Notes: generated from the letters alone by a model not told the origin. A stretch of DNA of 64,000 nt from Croceivirga sp. (GCA_028281025.1 JANQKR010000039.1:19178-83177), one strand, 5' to 3'; positions 41,069 to 51,362 are shown, numbered from the stretch's first letter. Numbers and translations: made by a program.

Positions 41069-43693
41069 TCAAGACAAACTTGCCAAACTCTTCTCCAAAG
41101 TGCTTATTTTGGCCTCGGCATCGGCCGCTTTTTTACGTTCCAGTTCCACCACTTGTGGAGGGGCATTGTCCACAAAACGCTCATTGGAAAGCTTTTTTTG
41201 AACCGATTGTAAAAATCCACGGGTATACTTAAGTTCTTCATTGATCTTTTGAATCTCCGCTTCTACATCAATGGCCCCGGAAATGGGTATGAAGTACTCG
41301 TTACTTCTTACCCGAAAGCTCAAAGCACCGTCCACAGTGTGGTCCACGGTTTCAATTTCTTCAATATTTCCCAGTTTTCTAACGATGGCATCCAGTTTTC
41401 CAGAAGTATCCGCAGTTGTCAGTTCCATCAATTTCAGGGCATCTTTATTGGGAATATTTTTTTCCTTGCGAATGGTTCGTATACCTACGATTACTTCCTT
41501 GGCATAATCAAATTGTTCAATGATCTTTTTATCGGATTCGAGTTTCTTTGGCCAATCCGCGATACAAAGGGCCTCTTCAACACTGCGCTCCTTCATATGT
41601 TGCCATACTTCTTCCGTCAAAAATGGCATGAATGGGTGCAACAACTTTAGGTTCTGCTCAAAAAGGGCAATGACCATGTCCAGGGTCTTCCTGTCAATAG
41701 GCTGTTGGTAGGCTGGTTTAACAATTTCCAATAGCCAAGAGCAGAAATCCTCCCAAACAAGTTTGTACATGGACATTAGGGCATCTGAAATACGATACTT
41801 GCCAAAATGGTCTTCAACTTCGGCCAATACTTGCTGAAAACGCGCCGTATACCACTTCAAACCTATTTTAGCTGCCTGGGGCTGGTCCATATCGGCCACT
41901 TCCCACCCTTTTACCAATCTGAAGGCATTCCAGATTTTATTGGCGAAGTTTGCCCCTTGCTGGCAAAGGTTTTCATCAAATAACAGATCATTACCTGCAG
42001 CAGAACTCAACAAAAGTCCTACACGAACGCCATCTGCACCAAAATTTTCGATCAATTGTAGGGCATCTGGTGAATTTCCCAAGGATTTGGACATTTTTCG
42101 GCGTTGTTTGTCCCTGACCAGTCCCGTTAAATAGACATTTTCATAAGGACGTTCCCCTCTAAATTCGTATCCTGCCACAATCATTCGCGCTACCCAGAAA
42201 AACAGGATATCCGGAGCAGTGACCAAATCATTGGTAGGATAGTAGTAGTTCACTTCGGGATTGTCCGGTTCCAAAATACCCCCAAAAACACTGATAGGCC
42301 ACAACCACGATGAAAACCAAGTATCCAGGACATCCGGGTCCTGTTTTAAATCGGATTCCTGGATATCCGGTCTTTTGGCCTTGGCAAGCTCAAAAGCCTG
42401 CGCCTTTGTCTCCGCAACCACAAAATCGTTTTGTCCATCGCCATAATAATAGGCTGGAATCTGCTGTCCCCACCATAACTGACGGGAGATGTTCCAATCC
42501 CTAATGTTCTCCATCCAGTGGCGATAGGTGTTTTTAAATTTATCGGGGAAGAGCTTAACCTCGCCAGTTTCCATGACGGCTTCCAAGGCAGGTTTGGCCA
42601 AATCTTCCATTTTTAAAAACCATTGATCGGAAAGTCGAGGTTCTATAACGGCTTTTGTTCGTTCAGAAGTGCCCACCTTATTGGTATACGGTTCAGTTTT
42701 GACCAAAAAGCCCTTTTCTTCCAATTCTTTGGCAATTTCTTTTCGGACCACAAATCGATCTTTACCTTCATAATGCAGCCCATAGGAATTTAAAGTGGCG
42801 TCATCATTAAAGATATCTATGATTTCCAGGCCGTGTTTTTCGCCAAGGTTCTTGTCGTTTTCATCATGGGCAGGAGTAACTTTTAGACAGCCAGTTCCAA
42901 ATTGCAAGTCAACGTATTCATCTGTGATGATTGGAATTACACGATTGCAAATGGGCACAATGGCGTTTTTGCCTTTAAGGTGATGGTATCTCTCATCATT
43001 GGGATGGATACAAATGGCCGTATCCCCCAAAATGGTTTCCGGTCGGGTGGTCGCAATCGTTACTTTTTGGTCCGAGCCTTCAATAGGATAGGTGATATAA
43101 TACAGATGCCCTTGCCGTTCCTCATAAATGACCTCTTCATCCGAAAGGGTGGTTTTTGCTTCCGGATCCCAGTTGACCATTCGATTTCCCTTGTAAATCA
43201 GGTCTTTATTGTACAAATCCACAAAAACCTTGATGACGGAGGCGGACATGTCGTCGTCCATTGTAAATTTTGTGCGTTTCCAATCACAGGAAGCACCTAA
43301 TTTTCGAAGTTGCTTTAAAATGACCCCTCCATATTGATCGGTCCAGTCCCAAGCATGCTTTAGGAACGTTTCCCTTGAAATTTCGGCCTTGGAAATCCCT
43401 TCTTCCTTAAGTTTTGCAACCACCTTTGCTTCCGTTGCTATGGAAGCATGGTCCATACCAGGCACCCAACAGGCATTCTTTCCTTCCAATCGGGCTTTTC
43501 GTATTAAAACATCTTGAATGGTATTGTTCAACATATGCCCCATATGAAGTACCCCGGTAACATTGGGAGGGGGAATCACTATGGTGTAGGGTTCCCTATC
43601 ATCCGGTTTTGAGGTGAAAAAATCGTTTTTTTCCCAGTATTGGTACCAATGTTCCTCAACCTTTTTGGGCTCGTATTTGGATGGTATCTCCAT
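41069..43693 (-). CDS. valS: Valyl-tRNA synthetase
   Basis: The 874-residue class I synthetase charges tRNA-Val. It has the HIGH motif as HMGH in [14 protein letters not shown], the editing (CP1) domain with [14 protein letters not shown], and KMSKSLGN as the KMSKS loop. [17 protein letters not shown] and NWDPEAK are ValRS features. The C-terminal ~65 residues form the coiled-coil arm ([20 protein letters not shown]). Length is standard. It is monocistronic as far as seen. Confidence 0.97.
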   Translation of the reverse strand: MEIPSKYEPKKVEEHWYQYWEKNDFFTSKPDDREPYTIVIPPPNVTGVLHMGHMLNNTIQDVLIRKARLEGKNACWVPGMDHASIATEAKVVAKLKEEGISKAEISRETFLKHAWDWTDQYGGVILKQLRKLGASCDWKRTKFTMDDDMSASVIKVFVDLYNKDLIYKGNRMVNWDPEAKTTLSDEEVIYEERQGHLYYITYPIEGSDQKVTIATTRPETILGDTAICIHPNDERYHHLKGKNAIVPICNRVIPIITDEYVDLQFGTGCLKVTPAHDENDKNLGEKHGLEIIDIFNDDATLNSYGLHYEGKDRFVVRKEIAKELEEKGFLVKTEPYTNKVGTSERTKAVIEPRLSDQWFLKMEDLAKPALEAVMETGEVKLFPDKFKNTYRHWMENIRDWNISRQLWWGQQIPAYYYGDGQNDFVVAETKAQAFELAKAKRPDIQESDLKQDPDVLDTWFSSWLWPISVFGGILEPDNPEVNYYYPTNDLVTAPDILFFWVARMIVAGYEFRGERPYENVYLTGLVRDKQRRKMSKSLGNSPDALQLIENFGADGVRVGLLLSSAAGNDLLFDENLCQQGANFANKIWNAFRLVKGWEVADMDQPQAAKIGLKWYTARFQQVLAEVEDHFGKYRISDALMSMYKLVWEDFCSWLLEIVKPAYQQPIDRKTLDMVIALFEQNLKLLHPFMPFLTEEVWQHMKERSVEEALCIADWPKKLESDKKIIEQFDYAKEVIVGIRTIRKEKNIPNKDALKLMELTTADTSGKLDAIVRKLGNIEEIETVDHTVDGALSFRVRSNEYFIPISGAIDVEAEIQKINEELKYTRGFLQSVQKKLSNERFVDNAPPQVVELERKKAADAEAKISTLEKSLASLS

Positions 43694-43836
43694 ATAGTGG
43701 TATGGTTTTTGTCAAAACAAGAAAGGATTGGTATATTTTCGAAAGCCATTGATTCATATTGTATTAAGCTTTCATGAATTACCAACCCAATGAATACGAA
43801 ACAAAAATAAGTAACGTTATTACATTACAAAAAGAA

Positions 43837-43868
43837 TTTTGGATCTAGGTTGAAATGACCTACTTTTG
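43837..43868 (+). promoter_or_regulatory. Consensus Bacteroidota promoter of the DUF1573 gene
   Basis: TTTTG (43837-43841) and TACTTTTG (43861-43868) are separated by exactly 19 bases, matching the TTG-N19-TAnnTTTG pattern of the main sigma factor of Bacteroidota. It lies 22 bases before the ATG at 43891. This is the clearest promoter in the window. Confidence 0.8.
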
Positions 43869-43890
43869 AACTTACCCAAATACTAAAAAA

Positions 43891-44277
43891 ATGAAAAGAG
43901 GAATACTTTTATTGTTTGTAGGGCTCTTTACCTTAAGCCTTAGTGCCCAAGAAAAGACAGCGAAGATTGAATTCAAGAACGAAACCATTGACTACGGCGA
44001 AATTGAAAAGGGAAGTGATGGTGTCCGCGTGTTTGAATTTACCAACAACGGTAATGCCCCGTTGGTCATTAGCGATGTGAAGTCCAGCTGTGGATGTACC
44101 ATTCCCAAAAAACCCGAAGAACCCATTATGCCAGGAAAAACCGGGGAGATTCAAGTTAAATATGATACCAATCGTGTAGGCCCCATCCGCAAAGCGATAA
44201 CCGTAATTTCCAACGCGGATACGCCAACAAAGGTTTTAAAAATAAAAGGGACCGTTAAATCCGAAGGGGCGAAATAG
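43891..44277 (+). CDS. DUF1573-family secreted protein
   Basis: The 128-residue protein has a signal peptide (LLLFVGLFTLSLSAQ) and a DUF1573 Ig-like domain: IDYGEIEKGSDGVRVFEFTN, then SSCGCTIPKKPEEPIMPG with the conserved Cys-Gly-Cys, and a VISNADTP end. These are abundant extracytoplasmic proteins in Bacteroidota with unknown function. It is preceded by a consensus promoter and followed by a shared terminator. Confidence 0.93.
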   Translation: MKRGILLLFVGLFTLSLSAQEKTAKIEFKNETIDYGEIEKGSDGVRVFEFTNNGNAPLVISDVKSSCGCTIPKKPEEPIMPGKTGEIQVKYDTNRVGPIRKAITVISNADTPTKVLKIKGTVKSEGAK

Positions 44278-44297
44278 TTTCCTTAACAAATTGACTT

Positions 44298-44331
44298 AAA
44301 AAAGCCTTGATTTGATTATCAGGGCTTTTTT
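44298..44331. terminator. Bidirectional terminator
   Basis: AAAAAAGCC and GGCTTTTTT flank a 16-base loop that can pair further (TGAT/ATCA). With A-run before and T-run after it serves both the DUF1573 gene from the left and the aspartyl protease gene, whose stop codon it overlaps, from the right. Confidence 0.8.
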
Positions 44332-45671
44332 GTTTTGAACAAATCTTTCAATACAAAGGAGTAAAGAATATCCCTATCGTAACGTTCAATAAGTACACGA
44401 ACCCTTTTTCCTTCCCGTTGGTTCAGCATTTGCAGTATTTCCTGGAGTTTATAGTTGTGTATACTCTTACCGTTTACAGCCAAAATAACATCACCTTCCT
44501 TTAATCCCGCTTCTGCCGCAGGACTCCCTGCGCGAATACTGGAGACCACAATTTCGGGGACCAGGCTCAATCGTGTGCTGTTTCCAAGAATGATCTGTAC
44601 GTTTCCAAGGGAATTCTTACTATGCTCCGCTTTGACCACACCCCTGGGATCGGTAATACTTTCCGAGATATAACGTACGCCATTATGCTGAAGGTCTATC
44701 CCTGCCAAATTGTACTGAAAGGGCGCATTGAAATTGGAATTTTTACTCAGGGACAGCTTATTGTTGGGATAATCAAATATAATGTTGAAGCGCTTTAGGA
44801 CCTCTCCACCAACACTACCGTTTCTGTTCCCTAAATTCTTAATGGCATAAAAAGACTCCTTATAGGGGAAGGCCACCTTGGCTTCATTGAACTGAAAGCT
44901 ACCAATACGCATACCTTTAAGTTTGGTACGCTTTCCAAAAATATTACCATTTAATCCCTTGCCCAGGAAATCCTCGTAATTCCGATTGGGAATTTCCAAC
45001 CCCTTTTCAGGATCGTGGAACAACCAAAGGGCATCACTACTTCCGGTGTCCACTAACAATTTTACTGGTATTTCAGTATCATCCTCACGTGTTATTGCAC
45101 CATCTACAAATGCTTTTTTTCCATCTATTATCAATGGGATGGTTTCAATTTTTTTGGAGTCCTTGTATTGGTAATCCTCAGGATTGTACAATTTCAAATG
45201 TTGTTTTGTATAGTTGACCTCAACCACAAAATCCTTAAAAACGTCATACCCAATAATACCGTGGATGGGAATACCTAATGAGGTCGAAAAATTCAAATCC
45301 TTGTCAAGCACCACATAGAGCATTTGATTATGGGAGACGGCACCACCAACTTTAAACTTATTTCTAGTGGACTTAAGGGCTTCGATAGGTTCCCCATCAC
45401 CCAAGCCCCTCAACAAGATTCGGGAAACTTGGTTGACCTGTATGGAATCTTGGGAGGTAAGGTTGAAAAGAATGGGACTGCTGACCCCTGTATCCAAAAT
45501 GAATTTCAGTTCTGAACCGTTCAGCTCCACAGGGACCACCATCAGGTTATTGATCAATTCAAACTTTACTTTTTCAAACTTTTTTTTGTTCGTAATATGG
45601 AAACGTTGGCCAAAACCAAACGAGGAAATCGCCAGGGCAAAAAGGAGCAAATATCGTATTTGTTTATTCAA
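44319..45671 (-). CDS. Aspartyl protease with C-terminal PDZ domain
   Basis: The 450-residue protein has a signal peptide (LLLFALAISSFGFGQ) and two retropepsin-like lobes with the catalytic motifs FILDTGVSSP (~58) and LLVDTGSSDAL (~205), then a PDZ domain at ~360-445 (AGSPAAEAGLKEGDVILAVN). This combination is common in Bacteroidota as a periplasmic protease of unknown substrate. The two DTG motifs in one chain suggest a self-contained active site, as in pepsin. It diverges from the aminotransferase gene. Confidence 0.92.
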   Translation of the reverse strand: MNKQIRYLLLFALAISSFGFGQRFHITNKKKFEKVKFELINNLMVVPVELNGSELKFILDTGVSSPILFNLTSQDSIQVNQVSRILLRGLGDGEPIEALKSTRNKFKVGGAVSHNQMLYVVLDKDLNFSTSLGIPIHGIIGYDVFKDFVVEVNYTKQHLKLYNPEDYQYKDSKKIETIPLIIDGKKAFVDGAITREDDTEIPVKLLVDTGSSDALWLFHDPEKGLEIPNRNYEDFLGKGLNGNIFGKRTKLKGMRIGSFQFNEAKVAFPYKESFYAIKNLGNRNGSVGGEVLKRFNIIFDYPNNKLSLSKNSNFNAPFQYNLAGIDLQHNGVRYISESITDPRGVVKAEHSKNSLGNVQIILGNSTRLSLVPEIVVSSIRAGSPAAEAGLKEGDVILAVNGKSIHNYKLQEILQMLNQREGKRVRVLIERYDRDILYSFVLKDLFKTKKP

Positions 45672-45821
45672 ACTGTTAGTTTAGAGATGATTGACTTTCT
45701 TAAAGATAGTAAATAATTCGCGTCAATCCCATCAGTTTAACATTCGCTTTAGAGGTAGATTACCCATTGGTTGGGTTGTTTTCTATGGCTACTTTCACCA
45801 TTTTTGTCAAAAATAGTTTCC

Positions 45822-47021
45822 ATGCCAAAGATTTCCTCCAAAGGTCAAAACATGCCCGCATCACCCATTAGAAAGCTGGTTCCCTATGCTGAAGCAGCCA
45901 AAAAAAGGGGTATTAAGGTAATCCATTTAAACATTGGGCAACCGGACATCAAAACCCCAAGAGCAGCCTTGGACGCCGTTAAGAATATGGATATGGAGGT
46001 ATTGGCCTATAGCCGAACGGAGGGTTCGGAAGCATATCGTGAAAAAATTGCCGCCTATTATGCCAAACACGGGATCCACATCACCGCTTCGGAAATCATT
46101 GTGACCACAGGGGGTTCAGAAGCACTGTCCTTTACCATGGGAACCATTTTGGACAATGGGGATGAAATCATAATTCCAGAACCTTTCTACGCCAATTATA
46201 ATGGTTTTGCCCAGGCAAATGGGGTGAATGTAGTTCCCATCGCTTCTTCAATAGCATCCAATTTTGCGCTTCCGCCCATTTCAGAGTTCGAAAAGAGTAT
46301 TACGCCACGCACCAAGGCCATTCTAATTTGTAATCCAGGAAATCCAACGGGATATCTTTATACCCATCATGAAATAGCACAATTGGCCAAATTGGTCAAA
46401 AAACATGATCTGTTTTTGGTTGCCGATGAAGTATACCGGGAATTCGCTTATGATGATAAACAGCACCATTCCATACTTAGGGAACCGGGACTGGAACAAC
46501 ATGCCATAGTGGTGGATTCCGTCTCAAAAAGGTATAGCATGTGTGGGGCGCGTATTGGTTGTGTCGTTTCAAAAAACCCATCGGTCATTGAGTCCGTGCT
46601 CAAGTTTGCCCAAGCAAGACTGTCCCCTCCCACCCTGGCACAAATTGCCAGTGAGGCCGCCTTGGGCACCCCCCAGTCCTATTTCGATGAGGCAAAACAG
46701 GAATACGTTTCCAGAAGGGATGTCCTGGTCTCCGAACTGGAAAAGATAGCTGGCATAAAAATAGCCAGGCCCAGTGGTGCCTTTTACTGTGTTGCCGAGC
46801 TTCCCATAGCGGATGCCGACCATTTTGCTCAATGGCTTCTGGAAGAATTTGAAATTGAGGGGGAAACCGTTATGGTGGCCCCGGCAGGAGGCTTTTATGC
46901 TACCCCGGAACTTGGAAAAAATCAAATTAGAATTGCCTACGTATTGAAAAACGAAGTCCTAAAACGTGCTGTACATATTCTTAAGGAAGGCTTGAAACAA
47001 TACGCTGAAAGTGGAAATTAA
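45822..47021 (+). CDS. PLP-dependent aminotransferase (class I/II)
   Basis: The 399-residue enzyme has fold-type I features: HLNIGQPDIKTP, the VTTGGSEALSF cofactor loop, ICNPGNPTGYLYT, VADEVYREFAYD and DSVSKRYSMCGARIG, where the Lys binds PLP. FYCVAELPIAD and RIAYV near the end carry the carboxylate Arg. It is an aspartate/aromatic-type aminotransferase; the substrate pair is not certain. ATG at 45822 (MPKISSKGQNMPASPIRKL) is chosen over an upstream TTG. It overlaps murB by 11 bases. Confidence 0.93.
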   Translation: MPKISSKGQNMPASPIRKLVPYAEAAKKRGIKVIHLNIGQPDIKTPRAALDAVKNMDMEVLAYSRTEGSEAYREKIAAYYAKHGIHITASEIIVTTGGSEALSFTMGTILDNGDEIIIPEPFYANYNGFAQANGVNVVPIASSIASNFALPPISEFEKSITPRTKAILICNPGNPTGYLYTHHEIAQLAKLVKKHDLFLVADEVYREFAYDDKQHHSILREPGLEQHAIVVDSVSKRYSMCGARIGCVVSKNPSVIESVLKFAQARLSPPTLAQIASEAALGTPQSYFDEAKQEYVSRRDVLVSELEKIAGIKIARPSGAFYCVAELPIADADHFAQWLLEEFEIEGETVMVAPAGGFYATPELGKNQIRIAYVLKNEVLKRAVHILKEGLKQYAESGN

Positions 47022-48027
47022 AGACAATATTTCACTTAAACCCTACAATACCTTTGGCATTGATGTTATCGCCAAACATTTTGTGGAAGTCACTGGTTTG
47101 GCACAACTCCAAAGACTTCTGCAACTTTCTGCCTATCCCGACAAATTTATCATTAGCGGTGGTAGCAATATGTTGCTCACCAAGGACATTGAGGCACTTG
47201 TCATGCATATCAATCTTAAAGGGATACGTATTATTGAAGAGGACCGGGAAACGGTAACCATAAAAGTAATGGCAGGCGAAAATTGGCACGATCTGGTCCT
47301 CTGGACCTTGAATCATGACTATGGAGGCCTGGAAAACCTGTCATTGATTCCGGGCAATACGGGTACCGCACCAATCCAGAACATAGGTGCTTATGGCGTG
47401 GAATTAAAGGACGTGTTCGTGGGATGCGAGGCCATGAACGTTCAAAATCAGGAACTGCGGGCGTTTTCCAAAGAGGATTGCCAGTTTGGGTATCGCGATT
47501 CCATCTTTAAAAACAAGGCAAAAGGGAAGTACATCATTACTTCGGTCATGTTAAAATTGACCAAGGCAAATCATAAGTTGCACACCTTTTATGGTGCCAT
47601 TGAAGATGAGCTTAAACAAATGAACGTGGTAACGCCAACCATTAGGGATATTTCCAACGCAGTGGTTTCCATACGCAGCAAAAAGCTTCCAGACCCTAAA
47701 GAAATTGGAAATAGTGGAAGTTTCTTCAAAAACCCGGTAGTTTCAAGAAAAACCTTTGAAAAGCTTCAAAAAAAACATCCCAATGTCCCATTCTATAAAA
47801 TGGATGACGACACCTACAAAATCCCTGCAGGTTGGCTCATTGAGCAATGTGGATTTAAGGGAAAACGCTTTGGTGACGCAGGAGTTCATGAAAAACAGGC
47901 TTTGGTATTGGTGAACTATGGAAATGCCAAAGGGATGGAAATTCTGGAGCTGGCCGAAAAAGTTCAAAAAACCGTGGCAACAAAATTTGGTATACGGTTA
48001 TTTCCAGAAGTGAATATCATAAAATAA
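47011..48027 (+). CDS. murB: UDP-N-acetylenolpyruvoylglucosamine reductase
   Basis: The 338-residue FAD enzyme reduces the enolpyruvyl group to lactyl in peptidoglycan precursor synthesis. It shows the FAD-binding parts GGSNMLLT and IPGNTGTAPIQNIGAYGVEL, the catalytic Ser in NSGSFFKNPVVS and the final Glu in FPEVNII. The extra loop typical of type I MurB is present. The start is GTG at 47011, inside the end of the aminotransferase gene, so the two are coupled. Confidence 0.96.
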   Translation: MEIKDNISLKPYNTFGIDVIAKHFVEVTGLAQLQRLLQLSAYPDKFIISGGSNMLLTKDIEALVMHINLKGIRIIEEDRETVTIKVMAGENWHDLVLWTLNHDYGGLENLSLIPGNTGTAPIQNIGAYGVELKDVFVGCEAMNVQNQELRAFSKEDCQFGYRDSIFKNKAKGKYIITSVMLKLTKANHKLHTFYGAIEDELKQMNVVTPTIRDISNAVVSIRSKKLPDPKEIGNSGSFFKNPVVSRKTFEKLQKKHPNVPFYKMDDDTYKIPAGWLIEQCGFKGKRFGDAGVHEKQALVLVNYGNAKGMEILELAEKVQKTVATKFGIRLFPEVNIIK

Positions 48028-48058
48028 CCCCGGTCTCAAAGTTGAAAACCGGGGTTAT
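48024..48058 (+). terminator. Strong hairpin after murB
   Basis: ATAACCCCGGT and ACCGGGGTTAT form a perfect 11-base stem around a 13-base loop just past the murB stop. There is no long T-run, so termination may be partial, or the hairpin may protect the 3' end. Confidence 0.6.
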
Positions 48059-48218
48059 ACCAAACCAAACTAACCAAACTTATTTATGTTGTGAACTTAA
48101 CTTCAATCTTGAAGGCTTCCGTTATAATCAATTTTATACTTTAGCGTTATTGGATATACGGATAAAATGATGATTTGGATTTTTCCAATAACATTTTCCC
48201 TGGACTGACATCCAAATT

Positions 48219-48782
48219 ATGAGCACACTACTTGAAAAACATATTGTGGAACTATTGCAGGAACGGAATGAAAAGGCCATTTCCCTGCTCTATGACAATT
48301 ATGCGGACACCCTTTATGGAGTTGCCTATAAAGTGGTAAAGGACGAAGATTTGGCACAGGATGTAGTTCAGGAAAGCTTTGTAAAGATTTGGAAAAAGTC
48401 GGATTCGTATGATTCCACCAAGGCCAAATTGTTCACATGGCTATTTCGAATCACCAGAAATACGGCGATTGATAAATTAAGAAGCATCAACACAAAATCC
48501 GATAAGGAAATCCAAATAGATGTTTCTGACGTATATAACCTAGGTGAGCAGAGCATTAGGCCAGAGTTTATAGACGTAAAGAAGAACTTAGGCAGGCTGG
48601 AACCTAAATATAGGATTGTCCTGGAGGCCCTTTTTTTTGAGGGTATGACCCAACAAGAGGCCAGTGACGAGCTGGACATTCCTTTGGGGACCATAAAATC
48701 GAGACTTAAGATAGGACTTCGCGAAATGCGAAAGATTTATGGAACGATTGCGCTACTGCTGGCTTTAAATTTAATGGTATGA
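48219..48782 (+). CDS. ECF-type RNA polymerase sigma factor
   Basis: The 187-residue protein has sigma region 2 (YDNYADTLYGVAYKVVKDED, AQDVVQESFVKIWKKSDSYD, FTWLFRITRNTAIDKLR) and region 4 (FEGMTQQEASDELDIPLGTIKSRLKIGL). Its stop overlaps the start of the next gene (ATGA), an anti-sigma factor, so the pair is a regulated ECF system. A hydrophobic tail (ALLLALNLMV) ends the protein. The signal and targets are unknown. An upstream leader of ~160 bases follows the murB hairpin. Confidence 0.94.
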   Translation: MSTLLEKHIVELLQERNEKAISLLYDNYADTLYGVAYKVVKDEDLAQDVVQESFVKIWKKSDSYDSTKAKLFTWLFRITRNTAIDKLRSINTKSDKEIQIDVSDVYNLGEQSIRPEFIDVKKNLGRLEPKYRIVLEALFFEGMTQQEASDELDIPLGTIKSRLKIGLREMRKIYGTIALLLALNLMV

Positions 48783-49537
48783 AGGAAAAAATACGCATAT
48801 TTTTAGATAGTGACCTTTTGGAGAAATACCTACTTGGGGACACTTCCACGGAGGAAACACTTCAGGTGGAGCGTTACATAGCCATGTATCCCGAGGTCCG
48901 GGATTCCTATAATGAGTTACAGGAAAACTTGGAATCTTTTGCAAAGCTGCACGCCCTAAAAGCCCCTGAGGGCCTAAAAGAGCTTATTTTAGGTAAAATA
49001 CGTCAAGAAAAACGCAAGGGCAGTAAGTTTTACAGATATGCCATCGCCGCAAGTATTGCCGCATTGATTTTTGCCGGTTCGTCCTATTTCTTCTATAACC
49101 AAAATCTGGACCTTCAGGAGAGAAACTCCATTGTGAACAATAAAATAAAGGATTTGGAGATGGATATGAAGGTGCAGTTGGAGGACTTAAGAAACCAATA
49201 CATTGTGCTGAATAACCCCAATACCAAAAAGTATACGGTCAAAGGGAACAAAAAAGCAAAGGAACTAAAGGCAATAACCTACATAAATCCAGTAAAAAAA
49301 CTTTCCTATATCAATGTTAGCAACTTACCGCAACTTCCAGAGGATCAGTGCTTCCAAATGTGGGCCGAGGTGAACGGGGAATTGGTGAACCTTGGGGTTA
49401 TCAAAAACTTTGAGAACAAGGAAAAGTTATTGGCACTTCCCTATGCGGACAAGGCCATTGGATATATAACCATTGAACCCAAGGGCGGTAACGACACCCC
49501 TACCGTTAAAAATATTGTGGCCAATATCACGTATTGA
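48779..49537 (+). CDS. Membrane anti-sigma factor (RskA-like)
   Basis: The 252-residue protein has a cytoplasmic N-terminus (LEKYLLGDTSTEETLQVERYI) that would hold the sigma factor, one membrane helix at ~82-103 (YAIAASIAALIFAGSSYFF), a coiled coil and an RskA-type extracytoplasmic domain (LPQLPEDQCFQMWAEVNGE, LGVIKNFENKEKLLALP, IEPKGGNDTPT). No HxxxCxxC zinc motif is present. It is coupled to the sigma factor by a 4-base overlap. Confidence 0.92.
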   Translation: MKEKIRIFLDSDLLEKYLLGDTSTEETLQVERYIAMYPEVRDSYNELQENLESFAKLHALKAPEGLKELILGKIRQEKRKGSKFYRYAIAASIAALIFAGSSYFFYNQNLDLQERNSIVNNKIKDLEMDMKVQLEDLRNQYIVLNNPNTKKYTVKGNKKAKELKAITYINPVKKLSYINVSNLPQLPEDQCFQMWAEVNGELVNLGVIKNFENKEKLLALPYADKAIGYITIEPKGGNDTPTVKNIVANITY

Positions 49538-49606
49538 TAGGCTAAAGAAGTCTTAATTACCTACACACTTCTTTGGTCGTTTTGTACCTTTGTCCAAATT
49601 TTAGAG

Positions 49607-49813
49607 ATGAAATTAGTACTGCTTACCGTGGGTCTATTGGCCCTGGCATTTTCTGGGATAGCTATAAAGATATGGTCAAAAAGGGACGGAAGGTTCGCGG
49701 GTACCTGTGCGAGCCAAAGCCCTTTCCTTAACAAGGAAGGGGAAGCATGCGGTTTTTGCGGAAAGCTTCCCGATGAACAGGACTGCAAAAAGGACACAGT
49801 CGTTCAAAACTAA
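49607..49813 (+). CDS. Small Cys-rich membrane protein, NqrM-like
   Basis: The 68-residue protein has an N-terminal helix (KLVLLTVGLLALAFSGIAIK) and a Cys-rich tail: FAGTCASQSPF, then EACGFCGKLPDEQDC. The spacing F-x-G-T-C followed by a CxxC and a final Cys resembles NqrM (DUF539), the small protein that brings iron to Na+-translocating NADH:quinone reductase. In databases this kind of protein is often called membrane or secreted protein. No nqr genes are in the window, so the role is inferred from shape only. Confidence 0.75.
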   Translation: MKLVLLTVGLLALAFSGIAIKIWSKRDGRFAGTCASQSPFLNKEGEACGFCGKLPDEQDCKKDTVVQN

Positions 49814-49839
49814 AATCTTGGATGTAAGTCACAATTCAT

Positions 49840-50415
49840 TTGAACAAACCGGTTGATTTACTAGAAACCATTGCCAAGGCAAAATCGGGCAACCAGATTG
49901 CCTTTAGCCAACTTTTGGACCGTTTTTGGAACGATGTTTATGGGTTTCAGTTATTGAGGACCAAAAACGAAAATGATGCCGAGGACATTTCAATACAGAC
50001 CTTTGCCAAGGCCTTCGACAAGATACATACCTATGACGATACCTATGAATTCAGCACTTGGCTCATTACCATTTCAAAAAACATTCATGTCGATTTAATT
50101 CGAAAAAGAAAAAGAAATATTCTGGATGGTAAGGAATTGCATAAATCCGAAGAAATCAATTCGGTTCTGGATGAAACCCCTACTGTGGAAGATGCATTGA
50201 TCATAGAGCAAAATTTAGCCTCCCTGCTCTCGGACATCAAAAAGTTAAAGCCCAACTACCAAAAGGTCATTAACCTGCGTTATTTCAATGAAATGACCTA
50301 TGCGGAAATCGCCAATGAACTGGGAGAGCCCATAAATAATGTTAAAGTAAAGCTTTTAAGGGCCAAGAAGCTCCTGGCGGCCATCATCGCCAATAAGAAG
50401 CATAGGGAAAACTGA
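49840..50415 (+). CDS. RNA polymerase sigma-70-family factor
   Basis: The 191-residue protein has region 2 (FSQLLDRFWNDVYGFQLLRT, DAEDISIQTFAKAFDKIHTY, FSTWLITISKNIHVDLIRKR) and region 4 (YQKVINLRYFNEMTYAEIANEL, NNVKVKLLRAKKLL). It is an ECF-like factor without an anti-sigma gene next to it. The start is a TTG at 49840; no better start is present. It is followed by lipA, which has its own promoter box. Confidence 0.92.
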   Translation: MNKPVDLLETIAKAKSGNQIAFSQLLDRFWNDVYGFQLLRTKNENDAEDISIQTFAKAFDKIHTYDDTYEFSTWLITISKNIHVDLIRKRKRNILDGKELHKSEEINSVLDETPTVEDALIIEQNLASLLSDIKKLKPNYQKVINLRYFNEMTYAEIANELGEPINNVKVKLLRAKKLLAAIIANKKHREN

Positions 50416-50433
50416 CCTAAGATTACCATTTTG

Positions 50434-50441
50434 TATATTTG
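50434..50441 (+). promoter_or_regulatory. Candidate -7 box of lipA
   Basis: TATATTTG fits TAnnTTTG exactly and lies 17 bases before the lipA ATG. CTG stands 19 bases upstream in place of the -33 TTG. It begins 19 bases after the sigma factor stop codon. Confidence 0.55.
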
Positions 50442-50458
50442 TAAGCTAAAAAAATGTT

Positions 50459-51337
50459 ATGTCTCAAGCCGTAGCCGAACATGTTATTCCCCAGAGTAAA
50501 AGCAAGCCAAAATGGTTAAGGGTAAAGCTTCCAACAGGTAAAAAATATACCCAGTTGAGGGGTTTGGTGGATAAATATGACCTCCATACCATATGCACTT
50601 CGGGCAGTTGTCCCAACATGGGCGAATGCTGGGGTGAGGGTACGGCCACTTTTATGATCCTGGGAAATATCTGTACCCGCTCCTGCGGTTTTTGTGGGGT
50701 AAAGACGGGAAGACCGGAAAGTGTGGATTGGGAAGAACCGGAAAAAGTGGCCCGTTCCATAAAGATCATGCAAATTAAACATGCGGTACTGACCTCCGTG
50801 GACCGGGACGATCTTAAGGATATGGGATCCATTATTTGGTCAGAGACGGTAAAAGCAGTCCGAAGGATGAACCCCGAAACCACGTTGGAGACCTTAATTC
50901 CCGATTTCCAAGGAATAAAGACCCATTTAGATCGAATTTTGGACGTAGCACCAGAGGTGATTTCCCATAATATGGAAACGGTAAAACGACTGACCCGTGA
51001 AGTTCGGATCCAGGCAAAATATGAAAGAAGTCTTGATGTCCTCAAATACCTGAAGGAACACGGGGCAAAACGCACCAAATCCGGTATCATGCTGGGATTG
51101 GGGGAAATGGAGGCAGAAGTTCTGGAAACCATGGAAGATCTGCGAAAAGCAAATGTGGATGTGGTCACTATAGGGCAATACCTCCAACCTTCAAAAAAAC
51201 ACTTGCCCGTAAAAGAATTCATTCTTCCGGAACAATTCAAAAAATATAGGGAAATTGGATTGAAAATGGGCTTTAGGCACGTAGAAAGCGGTGCTTTGGT
51301 ACGCTCTTCCTACAAAGCGCACAAACACATCCACTAA
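50459..51337 (+). CDS. lipA: Lipoyl synthase
   Basis: The 292-residue radical-SAM enzyme inserts two sulfurs into octanoyl groups of the E2 and GcvH proteins. The radical-SAM cluster motif is [10 protein letters not shown]. The auxiliary cluster motif lies in [20 protein letters not shown], and the C-terminal Ser ligand is in RSSYKAH. All known ligands are present. It has its own promoter box and is probably transcribed alone. A long antisense frame over it is a shadow. Confidence 0.97.
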   Translation: MSQAVAEHVIPQSKSKPKWLRVKLPTGKKYTQLRGLVDKYDLHTICTSGSCPNMGECWGEGTATFMILGNICTRSCGFCGVKTGRPESVDWEEPEKVARSIKIMQIKHAVLTSVDRDDLKDMGSIIWSETVKAVRRMNPETTLETLIPDFQGIKTHLDRILDVAPEVISHNMETVKRLTREVRIQAKYERSLDVLKYLKEHGAKRTKSGIMLGLGEMEAEVLETMEDLRKANVDVVTIGQYLQPSKKHLPVKEFILPEQFKKYREIGLKMGFRHVESGALVRSSYKAHKHIH

Positions 51338-51362
51338 TTTTTCCCATTCTCAATGACCGCCT

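Noticed and set aside
50464..51240. A 258-codon minus-strand frame across lipA
   Set aside because: lipA on the plus strand has all cluster motifs; the antisense product is Ser/Arg-rich with no recognisable domain.
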